Positions 45,733 through 58,300 of a DNA stretch of 64,000 nucleotides are shown here, one piece after another. Location: contig CAJINV010000003.1 of the NCBI GenBank assembly GCA_905178155.1, positions 7,460,601 through 7,524,600 of the forward strand, in the 5' to 3' direction. Both the position numbers and the translations under genes were made by a program. The first letter of the stretch is position 1. Each line of letters opens with the position of its first letter. Source of the DNA: Amoebophrya sp. A120. Its lineage: Eukaryota; Sar; Dinophyceae; Syndiniales; Amoebophryaceae. The notes below the pieces were generated by a model. That model saw only the letters and a list, made by a program, of their open reading frames with translations, was not told the origin of the DNA and did no database searches.

Positions 45733-48507
45733 TATACCTGGGTGTGAGGGGGAAAAAAACGGGTTACTCCGGTTTTTGTCGAAATCGCGGGTTTTTTTGT
45801 CGATTAACCCGGTTTTTGTCGAAATTCGTGTCGAAGCCGCGAATTAACCGCGACTTCGGCCTGAATTTCGACGAAAACCCTCCTTCCCCATTTCGACAAA
45901 AAGCGAAATAACCCGGATTTCGACAAAAACCCTCCTTCCCCATTTCGACAAAAACCGAAATAACCTGGATTTCGACAAAAATCGGCTTTGTCGAAATCCT
46001 GGTTAAAGTTACTAAACCTCGGAATTTCGACAAAAACCGGAATGGCCTGGATTTCGACAAAAATCCTCCTTCCCCCAGTTCGACAAAAACCGAAATAACC
46101 TGGATTTCGACAAAAATCCTCCTTCCCCCAGTTCGACAAAAACCGAAATAGCCTGGATTTCAACAAAAATCGGTTTTGTCGAAATCCTGGTTAAAGTTAC
46201 TAAACCTCGGACTTCGACAAAACCTGAGTTGTCCCGGCGAACCCAAAACCCGACCCGGTTCTGGGTGCTGCCGCGCCCTATCTGCTCCGCTGGACCAGCA
46301 CCCCAAACGCTCCCGCGCGAACGTGCCCTCCTCGATTGTGTCGAAATTCCGGTTAAAGTTACTAAACCCCGGACTTCGACAAAGCCGAGGTTTAATAACC
46401 ACTTCGACAAAACCGAGAATATACCGGCTTTCGACCACCCAAAACCCGACCCTGGTTTTGGGGCAACCCCCGCCCTATCTGCCATGGTGGGGCAGCGCCA
46501 AAATTGCCCGTCTCGGACATACCCAGACGCAGCCCCACCGCGCCCTCACTGGCGCGTGCGAACCCGGGGTCGGATTCCGCCGCCGTAACCTGCACCCCGG
46601 GGCCGGACCGGGAAGCGGGTAGGTTACGACGAAGAAGGCGAGGGCGCCGCAGTTACGCGTCCACGCGGATACGCGTCCACGCGGATACGCGTCCACGCGG
46701 ATACGCGTCCACGCGGATACGCGTCCACGCGGATACGCGGATACGCGTCCACGCGGATACGCGTCCACGCGGCACCCAAAATCCGACCCGGGGTTCGCAC
46801 GCAGACCCGTCCTATCTACCCCGGCGGCCCTACGCCGGAAAGAGCCGACGCTGAGGCACCTTGTCCAATTGCCTGGCCTTGCCCAGTTCCTCGCGCCTTT
46901 CCCTCGCCCACCCCCGCCCTATTTGCCCCGCTCGACCTGCGGCAAATCGGGCCTGCGCAGACAGCGAGCACAGCTGCATTGTCGGCGAAATCAGTTTTGT
47001 CAAAGTCGGCAGCCAAGGTTAGAAAACCTCGGATTTTCGACAAAATCGAAAATAACCCGGATTTCGACAAAAATCGATTTTGTCGAAATCCTGGTTAAAG
47101 TTACTAAACCTCGGACTTCGACAGAACCTGAGGTCTTCGACAAAACCGGAGCTGTCCCGGGGAACCCAAGTCCAGACCCGGGCTTGGGGCTCAATCCCGC
47201 CCTATCTGCCCCGCTGGACCTGCACCCAAAACGGACCCGCGCGAACGCCCCGACCTCGATTTTGTCGAAATCCGGGTTAAAGTTACTAAACCCCGGATTT
47301 CGACAAAAGCCTCGGACTTCGACAAAACCTGAGGTGGCCCGGCGAACCCAAATCCAGACCCGGGCTTGGGGCTCAATCCCGCCCTATCTGCCCCGCTGGA
47401 CCTGCACCCAAAACGCTCCCGCGCGGACGTCCCGACCTCGATTTTGTCGAAATCCGGGTTAAAGTTACTAAGCCTCGGACTTCGACAAAAATTTCGACAT
47501 AACCCGGACTTCGACAAAACCTGAGCTGTCCCGACGAACCCAAAGCCAGACCCGGGCCCGGGGCTCAATCCCGCCCTATCTGCCCCGCTGGACCTGCACC
47601 CAAAACGCTCCCGCGCGAACGTCCCGACCTCAATTGTGTCGAAATCTGGGTTAAAGTTACTAAACCCCGGATTTCGACAAAGCCGAGGTTTAGTAACCAG
47701 GATTTCGACAAAACCGAGAACATCCCGTCTTTGACCACCCAAAACCCGATCCGGGTGTTGCAGCCACCCGCGCCCTATCTGCCCCGGTGGGGCAGCACCA
47801 AAAGTGCCCGCTCCGGACATACCCAGACGCAGCCCCGCCGCACCCGCACTGGCGCGGTCCCTGATAAAGAGGCAAAGGGGAGGGCCGGGTGACCCGGTCG
47901 GATTCCGGGGAGCGCGAACTCCGTCGATCCGCACCTTTTATTTCGGAAAGAAACTACCGCAGCGGTCGATTCTCGCCCGAGGCAAACTTTCTTTGCGAAA
48001 AAAAGACGAAGGAAACCAAGGGAGCCCCAGCACAAGGGAACGGGGTCACTCGCCCAGGGACAGCGGCCGCCACCTTCCCGCAAACGGAATTTTGTCGAAA
48101 TCCGGGTTATCCGCGATTTTGTCGAAATCCGGGTTGTTCTCGATTTTGTCGAAATCCGGGTTATTCTCGGTTTTGTCGAAATCCGTGTCGAAACCGGGAA
48201 TAACCCGGATTTCGACAAAATCGACCAACCCGGCGAAACCGCGGACCCGACCACCGCGGATCCCGCCGACGCCGGCGGTTAAAGTTAGAAAACCCCGGAC
48301 TTCGACAAAAATTTCGACAAAAAAATCGACGGACAGTGTCGCCCGTGGTTATTTAACCCGGATTTCGACAAAAATTTCGACAATAACCGCGGTTAATTCG
48401 CGGCTTCGACACGAATTTCGACAAAAACCGGGTTAATCGACAAAAAAACCCGCGATTTCGACAAAAACCGGATTAACCCGTTTTTTTCCCCCTCACACCC
48501 AGGTATA
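45733..48507. mobile_element. 2.8 kb TIR element filled with TTTTGTCGAAATC repeats
   Basis: Bounded by inverted repeats of roughly 120 bp starting TATACCTGGGTGTGAGGGGG on both strands. The interior is GC-rich and made of inverted and direct copies of TTTTGTCGAAATCC with GGTTAAAGTTACTAAAC. A unit of about 190 bp containing CCGCCCTATCTGCC recurs at about 46280, 47195, 47385, 47575 and 47775. No protein frame survives the repetition. No perfect flanking duplication was found, but GGTCGC occurs just outside both ends. It lies upstream of the known PPR exons, so it may be in a 5' intron or intergenic. Confidence 0.82.
46654..46772. repeat. 16 bp tandem repeat TACGCGTCCACGCGGA
   Basis: About seven copies, one shortened by deletion, inside the 2.8 kb TIR element. 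Each copy contains MluI-like ACGCGT palindromes, so the array can fold on itself. Confidence 0.9.
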
Positions 48508-48618
48508 CCCTTGGTCGCCTCTTGTTGTTCAAACACTATATCGCAAACTGTGCAGTAAAAACTTCACTTCCTTGCCTAACAACATGAAAAAAATCACTCA
48601 TGATGAAAACGGTGGTAC

Positions 48619-51600
48619 CTACTTAATTCTAAAAACAACTAAAACTTTACATTCTGACTTCGCCTGGGAATAATGCTGAGCCGTGGGCATTATCCACTGA
48701 TCCCATCCAGCATTCTGCACTGGAGCCGGGGCGTACCTGTAGTGATAAACATTTTTCTTTTTTGACAAAAAATCTTTATTCATTATGCGTATACCGAGGA
48801 TGCGATGTTGCAGTTGCGTCCCCATCAGAAACACACGAGGAGAAAAGCAGTACTTTTACAAATTTTTCGTTCTTGATGAAAAAGTTAAAGCGGTGGCGCT
48901 TTCTTTCTATATCATTCTTGCTCATCTCTAAATTCATTCAATACAATGGCGTGGACGGCGGCAGCGCGTGGTAAGGACTCGGCGGGTAGTACCACTGCGA
49001 AAAATCCGCGTACTGATGCATTTTATGAAATTCAAAACAATCAGCGAGCTCAATGGCAAGGGATGTCCATGAAAAGAGCACGGCTCGCACAAGTAAACTA
49101 TCTCAAATTCTCTAAAGTTAAGTGTAAAATCGTCAGAGTGCAGGTGCACTATAAGTCAACCTGCCGCTGTAAATGCAAAAGAGTGAACACCACATAACAC
49201 GATGTGCTGAGCATGACCATGGAGATGCACTATAAACACAGGTACACTTGTGTACGCAACAAGCACCGATGTCATTCCAATTTTGCAAGCAAACCGCGTT
49301 CGCAAAACGCACTACAGAGGACTGCACTGGGCTCATCTTCCGTTTGTTTCACTGTCGCATTCCGGGGACCACAAGCCTCCGGCGGTGGCATCCCCGCCCG
49401 GCACACCAGCCGTCGGCCCCGGTGTCGGGGATCCGTAGTACGCTGCCGCCATATTATAGTGCGCCACCGGAGAAAGCATCTGGTGTGCGGGTGAACAGTG
49501 AATTTGAGATATATCGGCCAGGTCCTGCTGCGAGATGGCCGCCGTGCTATGAACCACCCCCGCACTGTGCGGGTCCGCCACCACCGCGGACGACCGCGGC
49601 GCGACCACCGATTTCGAAGTGGTAGTGTCGTCGGCTCCCACCAGAGAGGACTGGTCGCCACCGCTTGGTCCTCGTTGTTCTTGGCACCGTTTCTGCTCCT
49701 CTTCTTCCCGATCGCGCACAAATTTTGGCGTGTTAGCGTGAAGCACCTCTGCAGGGGACTTCTCCAAAGTCATCAGCTCCTCGATCGAGGCCTCATTTTC
49801 GCTCAGCTCGACCTCCTCGTCTGCATCTTGCGCGGCTGTCGACGGCGATCCGGTATTTGTCGTCCCGCCTCCAGTATCCTGTGCAAAAGTATCGTACTCG
49901 TATTGCAATCATGCATTACAATTTTTTTTCTGAAGGCAAATCCGCATTACAGATTTTATTTCTCATGCTGAGGAAATTTGTAATGCATCTATACGAGTAC
50001 GATACTTTTGCAATGCATATCCAGGTCGCGCAGTGGCGTCTTCGAGATCTAACATCTCCTTCGATGTTGATGAAGTTGAACAAGCCCCTGCTCGTTTGAT
50101 ATTTTCATCTACGCTCTTCGTGCTACCACCAGCGGTCGTGGACGAGGAATTAACAGCCCCGTAAATTTTTGTTGAACAACTACCATCAGCAAGATGCGTA
50201 TCGCTACCTACATTGCCGTTGCCGCTTGCAGTCAGACTGGTCGACGAGCCGCCGTCAGCAGTCAAACTGGAATTATCGGTGCCGATCGCGCATGGCTTCT
50301 TCGTCACCCCCTGGTCTTCCTGCACGGCGTGTTCCACCAACGGAGATTCCACCAGGTGCGGCAAATCATCAAGCTCTTCGTCGAGGGGGCTTTGTTCGCT
50401 TTTTATTACCCCAGGACCGACGTGCCCTGCCGCACTAGCATTGGTTGTAGCCGCTAGGACAACTCCTTGCGTTCCTGGCTCACTTGTTGATGTGTGGGTT
50501 TTGTTCTCTTCAGCTGCAACTGTTACGATTTTGTCGGAAGCTAATGTAGTTGCACCATTTATCCCCAGAGGAGTGCCTTCGGTGAGTGCCTTGTTCGAGG
50601 ACAAGCTGCCACCCCCGTCCGAAGAGGTCTGCCCCGTGTAGTCCTGGTCCGGAGCTAGGCGAGCGAGCTCATCGGCCTGCTTCTGGAGCATGGCCTTCAG
50701 TTGGAGCTTCTTCTTCTTTTTCTTGCGCCCGTTCTCCTTCTCCTTGTTGTTGAGACAACACGCAGGAAGATTCGACGACGTGTGGTCACGTGCACCGCCA
50801 TTGCCCGCGTCTCCTGTGGCATCAGCAACGGCCTGATCTTGCTCCACCGACGTCGTGGTGGGCTCATTATTTGGTGATATGTTTTTGTCCATCAAGGCGC
50901 GTTCCGTACTCAGGACAGCACCCGGAAGTGCGGGATCCGGAGTGGTCCCTACCGTCACCTCAACCGTGGAAGGACACCCCGAGCCCGCCACTTTTTTTAC
51001 CGATGCATGTCCTCCCTGCTCAGAAACAACTGCTGCACCGTCTACAGCGGTATGATCCTCCCCTTCGTGATGCCGCGGCGCGTCTTCAGCGACTTCCTCT
51101 TCTTCGATTGGATGCTCCACCTCCATACCTGCAATCATATTGTCACGACTGAACACCTGAAGACCCCACGTTCTTTTTTTATGCTCTTGCAGTTCATCCG
51201 TGCAGCGGCAACCGCCGGCACGATAGATGTAGTCGTAGTAGACAAGGCTGCTCGAAATAATTTTACAGATGAACAAGTAGTACGTAGTATTTTTACAAAT
51301 ACTAACCCGGCTGGAAAGAATCCTTCTGGTGCATGACGACAGCACACAAGCACTACAAACCGGCGTCGAAAAATCGACGAAAGATCAAGATGACAAAGCA
51401 GAAAGTCACCAACTAGATTTTTACATAGTTGCACTACATTGGTTCGTTTCATGCATATGCTTATTTGTGTATTTACCTTCTTCGTCTTCCACTTCGAGAA
51501 TGGTGCTCGGAACACCCTTTTTCAAAATTACTCCCGTGCTTCCATAGCCCTTCTTCATGCGGCGCCGCAAGCGTTGGCCCATCCGATCGTCCGCAACCTC

Positions 51601-52122
51601 TTTGCCACTCGCAGACTGCTGGCTGACGCCTCCCGCCGTTTGTTCGGAAGTGCTCGAAGACGACACCGACGTCGTGGAAGCGGCAGCAACCTTCCCACCC
51701 TCCGCAGCATCGTGAGAAGTTGTCGGGTCGTCACTAGCATTAAGCCCATTTTCCGTAGGATCCACCTGCGCCGGAGCCAAAAGACCGTGGATATTTTTGT
51801 CGCCAAGACCTTGAACGTCCTGCTCCCCAGTAGGGCTTTCAACCACGGTTTCCCCTTCCAAAGCCGGGGCGCCAGTGCCACTATTAAAGGAGCCCTGGGT
51901 CGTGCCTTGTTGCGGCAGTACCCCCACATCGTTGTTGATGTCCACCACATTGCTCGGGTGATGTTCCGTTGCTACGGTTGTCGTCACGGCTGCTGAGGCT
52001 GTTTCTTTCTTTTTGTTTTTCAGATGGTTGAAAACAAAGACAATGATCTGAAAGATCGCCAGCCAAAGCAGGATCTCGTTCCCCAGCCGCCGAACCACGT
52101 CTACGAGCGCCGACACCACCAT
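48619..52122 (-). CDS. Membrane-anchored low-complexity protein, unrecognised
   Basis: ATG at 52122 starts MVVSALVDVVRRLGNE followed by one hydrophobic helix (ILLWLAIFQIIVFVF). A long Ser/Thr/Gly/Ala/Glu-rich region follows. Exons: 52122-51477 (GT donor), about 51126-50020, 49869 to about 49345 after introner removal, and small Tyr/Pro-rich exons near 49020-48935 (YADFSQWYYPPSPYHALPP) and 48738-48619 (YAPAPVQNAGWDQWIMP). A nuclear-signal-like basic run GRKKKKKKLQLK sits mid-protein. Apart from the anchor it looks disordered. The order anchor, disordered acidic region, Tyr/Trp/Pro-rich tail suggests a scaffold or surface protein, but I cannot assign a function. The last two exons are less certain. 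Confidence 0.65.
49875..50019. mobile_element. Introner element, family F, shortest copy
   Basis: 145 bp made almost wholly of two inverted ends (TATCCTGTGCAAAAGTATCG and TATGCATTGCAAAAGTATCG). Perfect duplications TCCAG at 49870-49874 and 50020-50024. Excision gives EDATARPGGGTTNTGSPST. Confidence 0.92.
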
Positions 52123-53581
52123 GACAAGGTTCGTATGATTTTGTCGGTTCGTATGATTTTGTCTTGTCCCGAAGCCCAAATAATCACCCTTCTCTTGGTC
52201 CTAAAGCAGAACACCTATGCTGGGACACTCTTTACTTGATACCGCGGCGGCTGTATATCCAACGACAAACGGATATAAGTTGGTGCTGCGAGTGGGAGTG
52301 CCTACTCCAGGGCTGCAGCACGGCTTTTTACCCGTTCGTGTTATCGCAAAATATTCACGCTGAACAGAGGAACCTGCTGCTCTCCGCGCGCTGGCCCGTG
52401 CCGTCAATCATCAAGAGGATCCCATACAACCCGATCGGAACTGTTATATTCTATATCTATTTACCTTGCAGCTGCAAGTAGAACGAACGAAAGACAAGAC
52501 TTTCGATCATGTAATTGCAGAAATAGAATCGAGCGAAGATGTTCATGTTTCAGCTCCAGTTGCGTGCCGGAATCCGGCATGTAGCACCTTTTCAATAAAA
52601 TCTACCGCAGCGCTGCTTCTATTTTCTCAGCTTTACAACTACCAAAACCACATACATAGGAGTCCTGCAAACGAAACTACGACTGTACCGTGACTGACCC
52701 TTACTACGCGCACGACATGTAGCTCGTTTTCTTGTATGCAATCAATAACTGACGAAAGGATATCGTCGAGAAAAACCTTTTTTGGCAAACAAATCGAAAT
52801 GAAACAAAAATAACAAACTATGAAAGGTGGTCAAAAACAAAACATACCATTATATCAGTAGCAATATACAACGAAACTTCGAGAAAAATAAAATAGTACC
52901 GAGAAAATCAGCTGGGCAGGCTGATTGTTTTTTTCGCAGACACAAGTACATCTATCTAGCCCAACAAAGTGCGCTTGGTTTGTTTCCCTGAAGGTGGTTG
53001 TTGGTAAGCAGTCAAACACGACGAACCACACCTTCAAAGTCTCATAAAGAGCTCCCGCGATTGCATGGTGATCATGATGATGATCAGATCCGGAGCAGAT
53101 CGATCAAACTACAACAAACAAGCAGAGCAGAAAAACAGAATGAATCATATGTCAGATCCAAATCGTGATCGTCTTTTGATCTCCCGCTGTGAATGTATGA
53201 TGCGACTGGTCTCGAGCGATGCCATACCGTCTTATGCGCGGCCGTATGTGCTTTTGCAAATGGAAAAGACTATGAATGAAGTGCTTGCTTGTATACAAAC
53301 ATCGCAGAGAAGCTATGTGGCTACGCTATGTTCTGCTTCTGCCAAAATTGCAAGAAAATTTACATTTGATCTGTTTTTCCGTTTCGCAATGAAGATGATG
53401 TTTACAAAGGTCAATGCTCAGGCTTTCTCGTTCTCTGTGCGCAACAATGCAACGACTGAAAGATGAAACAGCGCGCGTCGGGGAAGAAAACATTCGCGAG
53501 GTCTGTATCGTGCGAGGTCTTTCTCGAACACATCGCATTCACAACAATTTCAGACTCAGAGTGAACGGAACGCTCGCGCAG
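52123..53581. other. Intergenic, nothing firmly supported
   Basis: An 18 bp repeat (TTCGTATGATTTTGTCGG, about two copies) lies at 52130-52165 near the start codon of the membrane-anchored gene. A plus-strand frame at 53065-53466 is open for 133 codons but resembles nothing and would be the only plus-strand gene. Confidence 0.4.
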
Positions 53582-54719
53582 CTGCACGACAAGCTATTCG
53601 ATTCCATTCACCCGATCGCGATCGAGAGCCTGGAGCCGGGAGGCCGCCTGGCTTTTGAACCGGGCTCAGGGTTCAGGGCTCAGAGGGCGCCGGCGCGCAT
53701 GCAGATTGTTGCTTGGGCCGGCCGCCCGCAGCGGGGTAGTAGCGAGCGCAGCGGCCCCATTTGGCCGGCAGGCCAGAATGCTTGCCGGTGGCCCAGCTCG
53801 GTCCGTGTTTCGCGGCGCTTTTTTTTCCCAGAATGCTCTGCGCCCCGCGAGGAATCCGAGGGCCAGCTTTCGGCGTGCTATTCCTGATCCAAAAGCGGCG
53901 GGCCCACCACCCTTGACGCCCCGCGCAGCAACCTGGCTAGCGGACAAAGAAACGCCAACGATATTGGGCGGGGGGGGGTTGGCCCACCGCCTGGGCGCCG
54001 TGCCTGCCATTACCTGCCGGCCCCCTGGCTGGGGGGGGCCGTATTTTGCCCCGCGGGCTCACGCGCTTGGCGGTAGCCGCATTCGCCTGCGCGCCTGCTC
54101 AAGCTGTTGTGGTTGGCCTGCAGGCTATGTCCGTGCGCGCGCGCGCCGGCGGGGGGGCCGGGTCACTGACTTAACTTCACCTCGGACGCGGCGGGCCCAC
54201 GCCGGCAAGCCCTCGCGCCCCTTGGGCCAGCTTGGCGCGCCCGCATGCCTGCGGCAAGCCGGGCAGCTACATGGAGTGGGCCGGCCGGCTGCTCACAATG
54301 GGCGGCCAGTTGCTTGGCTGGGCAGGGTAGGTCGGTCCGCCGCGCGGGGCGGTGGCGTGAGTGTGTTGGGCCCGAATATTGGCGGGCCGCGCAACGGAGA
54401 TCCCCCGCGCTATGTATTTGGGCCAGGTCCCCGCGCCTGGTGGAGGTCGCTGGCCGCTGTTGCACGGGGCCCCCACCTGGCCGGCCGCCTCTCAGCCCCC
54501 AACCTGCATGGGTAGGCGGCGGGGCGCGCGCGGGCCGTTCGGGCACATGGGCCGAGTACTCGCGCCCCACATGTAGTGGGCCAGGAGGGCGGCGCCGGCC
54601 TTGGGGGCATGTGGCCACGAGGGGGGAGGAGGGTAGCGCACTTACGAGTTGAAAACTTACGTTTTGAGGGGGCCATACTGCACGACAAGCTATTCGATTC
54701 CATTCACCCGATCGCGATC
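53582..54719. mobile_element. GC-rich 1.05 kb insertion between perfect 42 bp direct repeats
   Basis: Identical 42 bp repeats (CTGCACGACAAGCTATTCGA...) at 53582-53623 and 54678-54719 enclose 1,054 bp of very GC-rich DNA full of GGCCGG and GCGGGCC words, unlike the AT-rich surroundings. Long open frames inside (both strands) are a by-product of high GC and are not called genes. The repeats look like one long target duplication. Confidence 0.75.
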
Positions 54720-55387
54720 TGGGTAGCAGGAGTCGAAAATCAGGATGAAATATTGGGTAGGCTGTAAAAGAACTTTTGAAAGTGAATTACACACAATCTC
54801 GTCATGGGCAAGGCCACGGCCCGACATTCGACGGCAGAAAATATAGAGGTTTTCATCACTGCAGAGCATCGAGTATTCTTCCCATCAATGCATCAATTTG
54901 ATTGAACTAACGGGCGTTTCTGTTTGTATCTATCCCTCAAGGTCCATTCTCCTGCTATTGTAAGTCTAAGTCAGTGTGCGTATAGGACGCGGGTACTGGT
55001 CACTTCTATTAAGCTGCCACCATGGCGCACACCTCACGTTGTTCTCCTTGTTGTGCCTTGGTGTGCTAGAGAATTGCGTCGGTCCGTGTCGTGTCAACCT
55101 CAAGCGCATGAGCAATCTGACATCCAAACCCGATCTGTCTGGTTCAAAAAAAAGTAACAGGGACTAGAACCGTCCGTTTCTGCGCTACAGCGGTACAAAA
55201 AACCATTTGCAACGAACACGAACAAACTGAAGTGACAGTGGCGTGAGTCCATGTAACGAATATTGATGATATTTCTCCTGTACTAAATTAATAAAAGTGA
55301 GTTCATAGGTAATTACTTACTTCTGCATCGGTCACAAGAACAGCAGGAAGAACACCTTCCAGAGAAGTGAATGTGGAACGATCTGGA
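54720..55387. other. Intergenic, nothing recognised
   Basis: About 670 bp between the GC-rich insertion and the stop of the polycystin gene. Plausible 3' flank; no motif seen. Confidence 0.4.
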
Positions 55388-58300
55388 TTACTTCTTCGGT
55401 CCCAGCAGCGCCTTGAATTTTGATGCGCCGGTTCCACCAAAGGGCGACGCACCGCCACTCGCGCTCGGGGATCCTGCCATGATCGCCAAAGTGTTGCGCG
55501 CCTGCGTCATGTTGTTTTCTCGCACGCCGGGAACGGTGGTTACATGCTGCCCCTTGTTCCACGGAGTCTCCCGGTAGTGCCCCGCTGAGAGCGGTGTGCC
55601 TGCGCATGGATTTTTTACAAATTTCCATGAACGCGCTCTAGTGCTACACTACGATCATCAAGAGCTGACACTATCAAGCGATAGCAAAAAAAAAACGCAA
55701 ACTTGAGTACCTTGGCAAGGGGCGACACCCCGCTCCTTCTCGAGCTTCGCCAAAGACATGTGTGTGTCGTCGATAGTTTCCTCCAGGTCCTTGCAGCTCT
55801 TGACTACACTGTCCAGGATGATTGCCAGCTGCTTCTGCAGCCCACTGCAGTCATGGTCAACGTGTTGCAGCATTTTGCCCGTCTCGATCGCCAGGCTCGT
55901 CAACTCCTGCTTTCGCCGCTCTTCGTACCCGGTCTCTGCCAGCACAAAACGGTGGCACCGCAGCATCAAATGCCGAGCGAACCGGGGCTCTACGCCAAGT
56001 GCCTGAAAGTAATGGAACGGACCCACACTATGTCTATATTATCATATCGAGCGCTGTGTAGAAGTGCGTGAAGACACTTTCAGCCACGATTTCAGACTCA
56101 TCTTTCACGCGAAGTTCATCCGAAGTTAGTTGATGCATACATCTGGATCTGCAAGCTTGCGCTCGCATTTCAATTTGAATTTCAAGAACCAAGTAGTGTA
56201 GTAGACCTAGTCCTAGACACAATTGATATTTGATTTATAAAAAATATGTCCAGCATTAACAAGTGCAGTACCTCGAGGTCTTCAAAGGTGATTGGCTCGC
56301 GGATGTAGGCCATTTGTTCCTTTTGTATTTGCATTGTGCCCTTTGCCAGCAGCTTCTTTTTGCTCCCAGAACCGGACTTGGAGGACTGTCGACTGATCTG
56401 CTGCTCCCCGTCCTCTGCATCGTCACCCTCCTCGCCACCGCCGCCCTCAGCACCGGGCGGCTGAGAAGCGGGGTCTTTACTCGCGGGACTTTGATTCGCA
56501 CCAGATGCGGGTGACGTTTTGCCGTCTGGCCTCGCATCGTTTTCGTCTGCGACCGGCGGCTCATCGACGTCCCCGCCGCTTTGTTTCGTTTTTTCGCCGT
56601 CTGGGATCATCATGTCGTCCGGATTTATTACGGCGTCTTCCCCGGTCCGTTCCGCCTTCTCGATCTCCTCGTCTTCGCCCTCGGCCATCCGATGCGCCCC
56701 TTCCTGCAGCAGGTAGCGCCGAAGCTTCCGCGAAGATCGACCACCAAGGGCAGCCCTAATCTTGTTTTCCCTGTGCCGCTCCTGTGTAGTACTCGATACT
56801 GACGACGACGTTCTTGCGAGTCGTGCACGTAGCGTTGAAAACGCCTCCCTTTCCCGGTTTTCGCGCATCGAAAAATTCGTCATTTCGATGCCGCCGCTTG
56901 AATCATGCTCGTCATCTGTTCGTGGAGATGATGATGAAGCGCTCCCTCCTCTCTGTTGATTGTGGAACGTGGTGCGCGACGTAGTGAAGCACTCGGGCCC
57001 CGTGGCAGAGGGGAGCGGTGAACGGGAACCCGAAGAGGAAGAACCGTCCGACCACCATGGCGGCGGCTCCATAGCGTGCGTTCCCTCTGCAGGCACGGAC
57101 ACGGCGGGCTCAGCGTTCTTGCTTGCGCTGCGCGGAACAACGACCCCGGAACCCCCCGTGTTACTCAGTGGTTCCTTGGACCCGCCCTTGGACGACGGCG
57201 CCTCCCCACTGCTGGACCGCTTCTTGGCCATCTGCTCAGCCTCAAGCATCGAAAGCCGATTTCCACCGTCCTTACTTTCGTGCCGTAAACTCTCCTCGAA
57301 GGCCGCGCGGTCCGCATTGCGCTTCTCTGTCCGCTGCTCGAGAATAGTCGGCCGCCCGTACACTTCCCCTTGCGGCGACTCCTCCACCATAGCTTCGTAC
57401 ACCTCTTCGTACGACATCTGCTCGTCGAGAAACAGGTACCCGAATTTCTTCGGGTGGAAAAATCGAAACACCTTGTACTCTGGCATGGGATCGATTACCT
57501 CCTTCTTAAGATACTGCTTCCGCTGCAGATACCAATCAATGGCCCAACTTTTTTCGAAGAAGACGTCCGCAATCTGGGACCCCAAACCCTGCGTTTCGCC
57601 CACTGTGTCGCGAAAACTGGCGGTTTTTGGATGTAGTTTTAGTTTAGTTTTTGACTTTCCCAACATCTGGATACTAGTGCATCACAGTTGCGGGGACATT
57701 CATTCGTCCTTGTTTTTATTTTTGAAATAAATTCATTTTTGGCTGCACGTGCAAGTGCAACGAGCTTGATGTCGGCATACTAAGTGAAGATTGGCGAGCC
57801 TACTTAGCTCAAGCGAGCCAGAACATAAAAAAAAAGCCCTGGTGCACTCCTAGTCCAACTTTCATTCTGAAATTGCAGTACCTGTAGTAGTGATCGAATA
57901 CGATGGCCACGAGCAGGTTCATCAGGATGTACCAATTAATCACCATAAAGGACCAGAACCACAGGTAGGCAGTGATTGGCGACACCTCCATCAGCGCATC
58001 CATATCGATATTCCCCAACAGAGCCATCATACTGGTATTGATGGCACCCATGATACTCGACCAATCCTGATATTTTCAATTATATATTTTCAACTACATC
58101 AGTGCTTCTCTACTAGTGGTCAGTCGCCGTAACGTTCAAAAAGTGGCTAGTGGTCCCAAATACATCAACTGGTTCATCGTCATTATGATATATGTATGAT
58201 TCCTCATCTTACTTCCTCATCGAGTGGAAATTAAGCATGATACGTCGCTGCTGGTTCCGAACATGAGATTGCCGCCGATCGCAAAGTTGACGAAGACGAC

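Noticed and set aside
45764-48436. Repetitive Arg/Phe/Asn-rich frames (such as FVEIRVISVFVE-type) in the TIR element
   Set aside because: They are translations of TTTTGTCGAAATC repeats in several frames and strands, not a protein family.
53065-53466. 133-codon plus-strand frame with an early ATG
   Set aside because: No recognisable domain; it would be the only plus-strand gene and has no splice or composition support. Kept open only as a weak possibility.
53655-54618. Long open frames on both strands in the GC-rich insertion
   Set aside because: Very high GC removes stops in all frames; composition is Arg/Gly/Pro/Ala with no motif.
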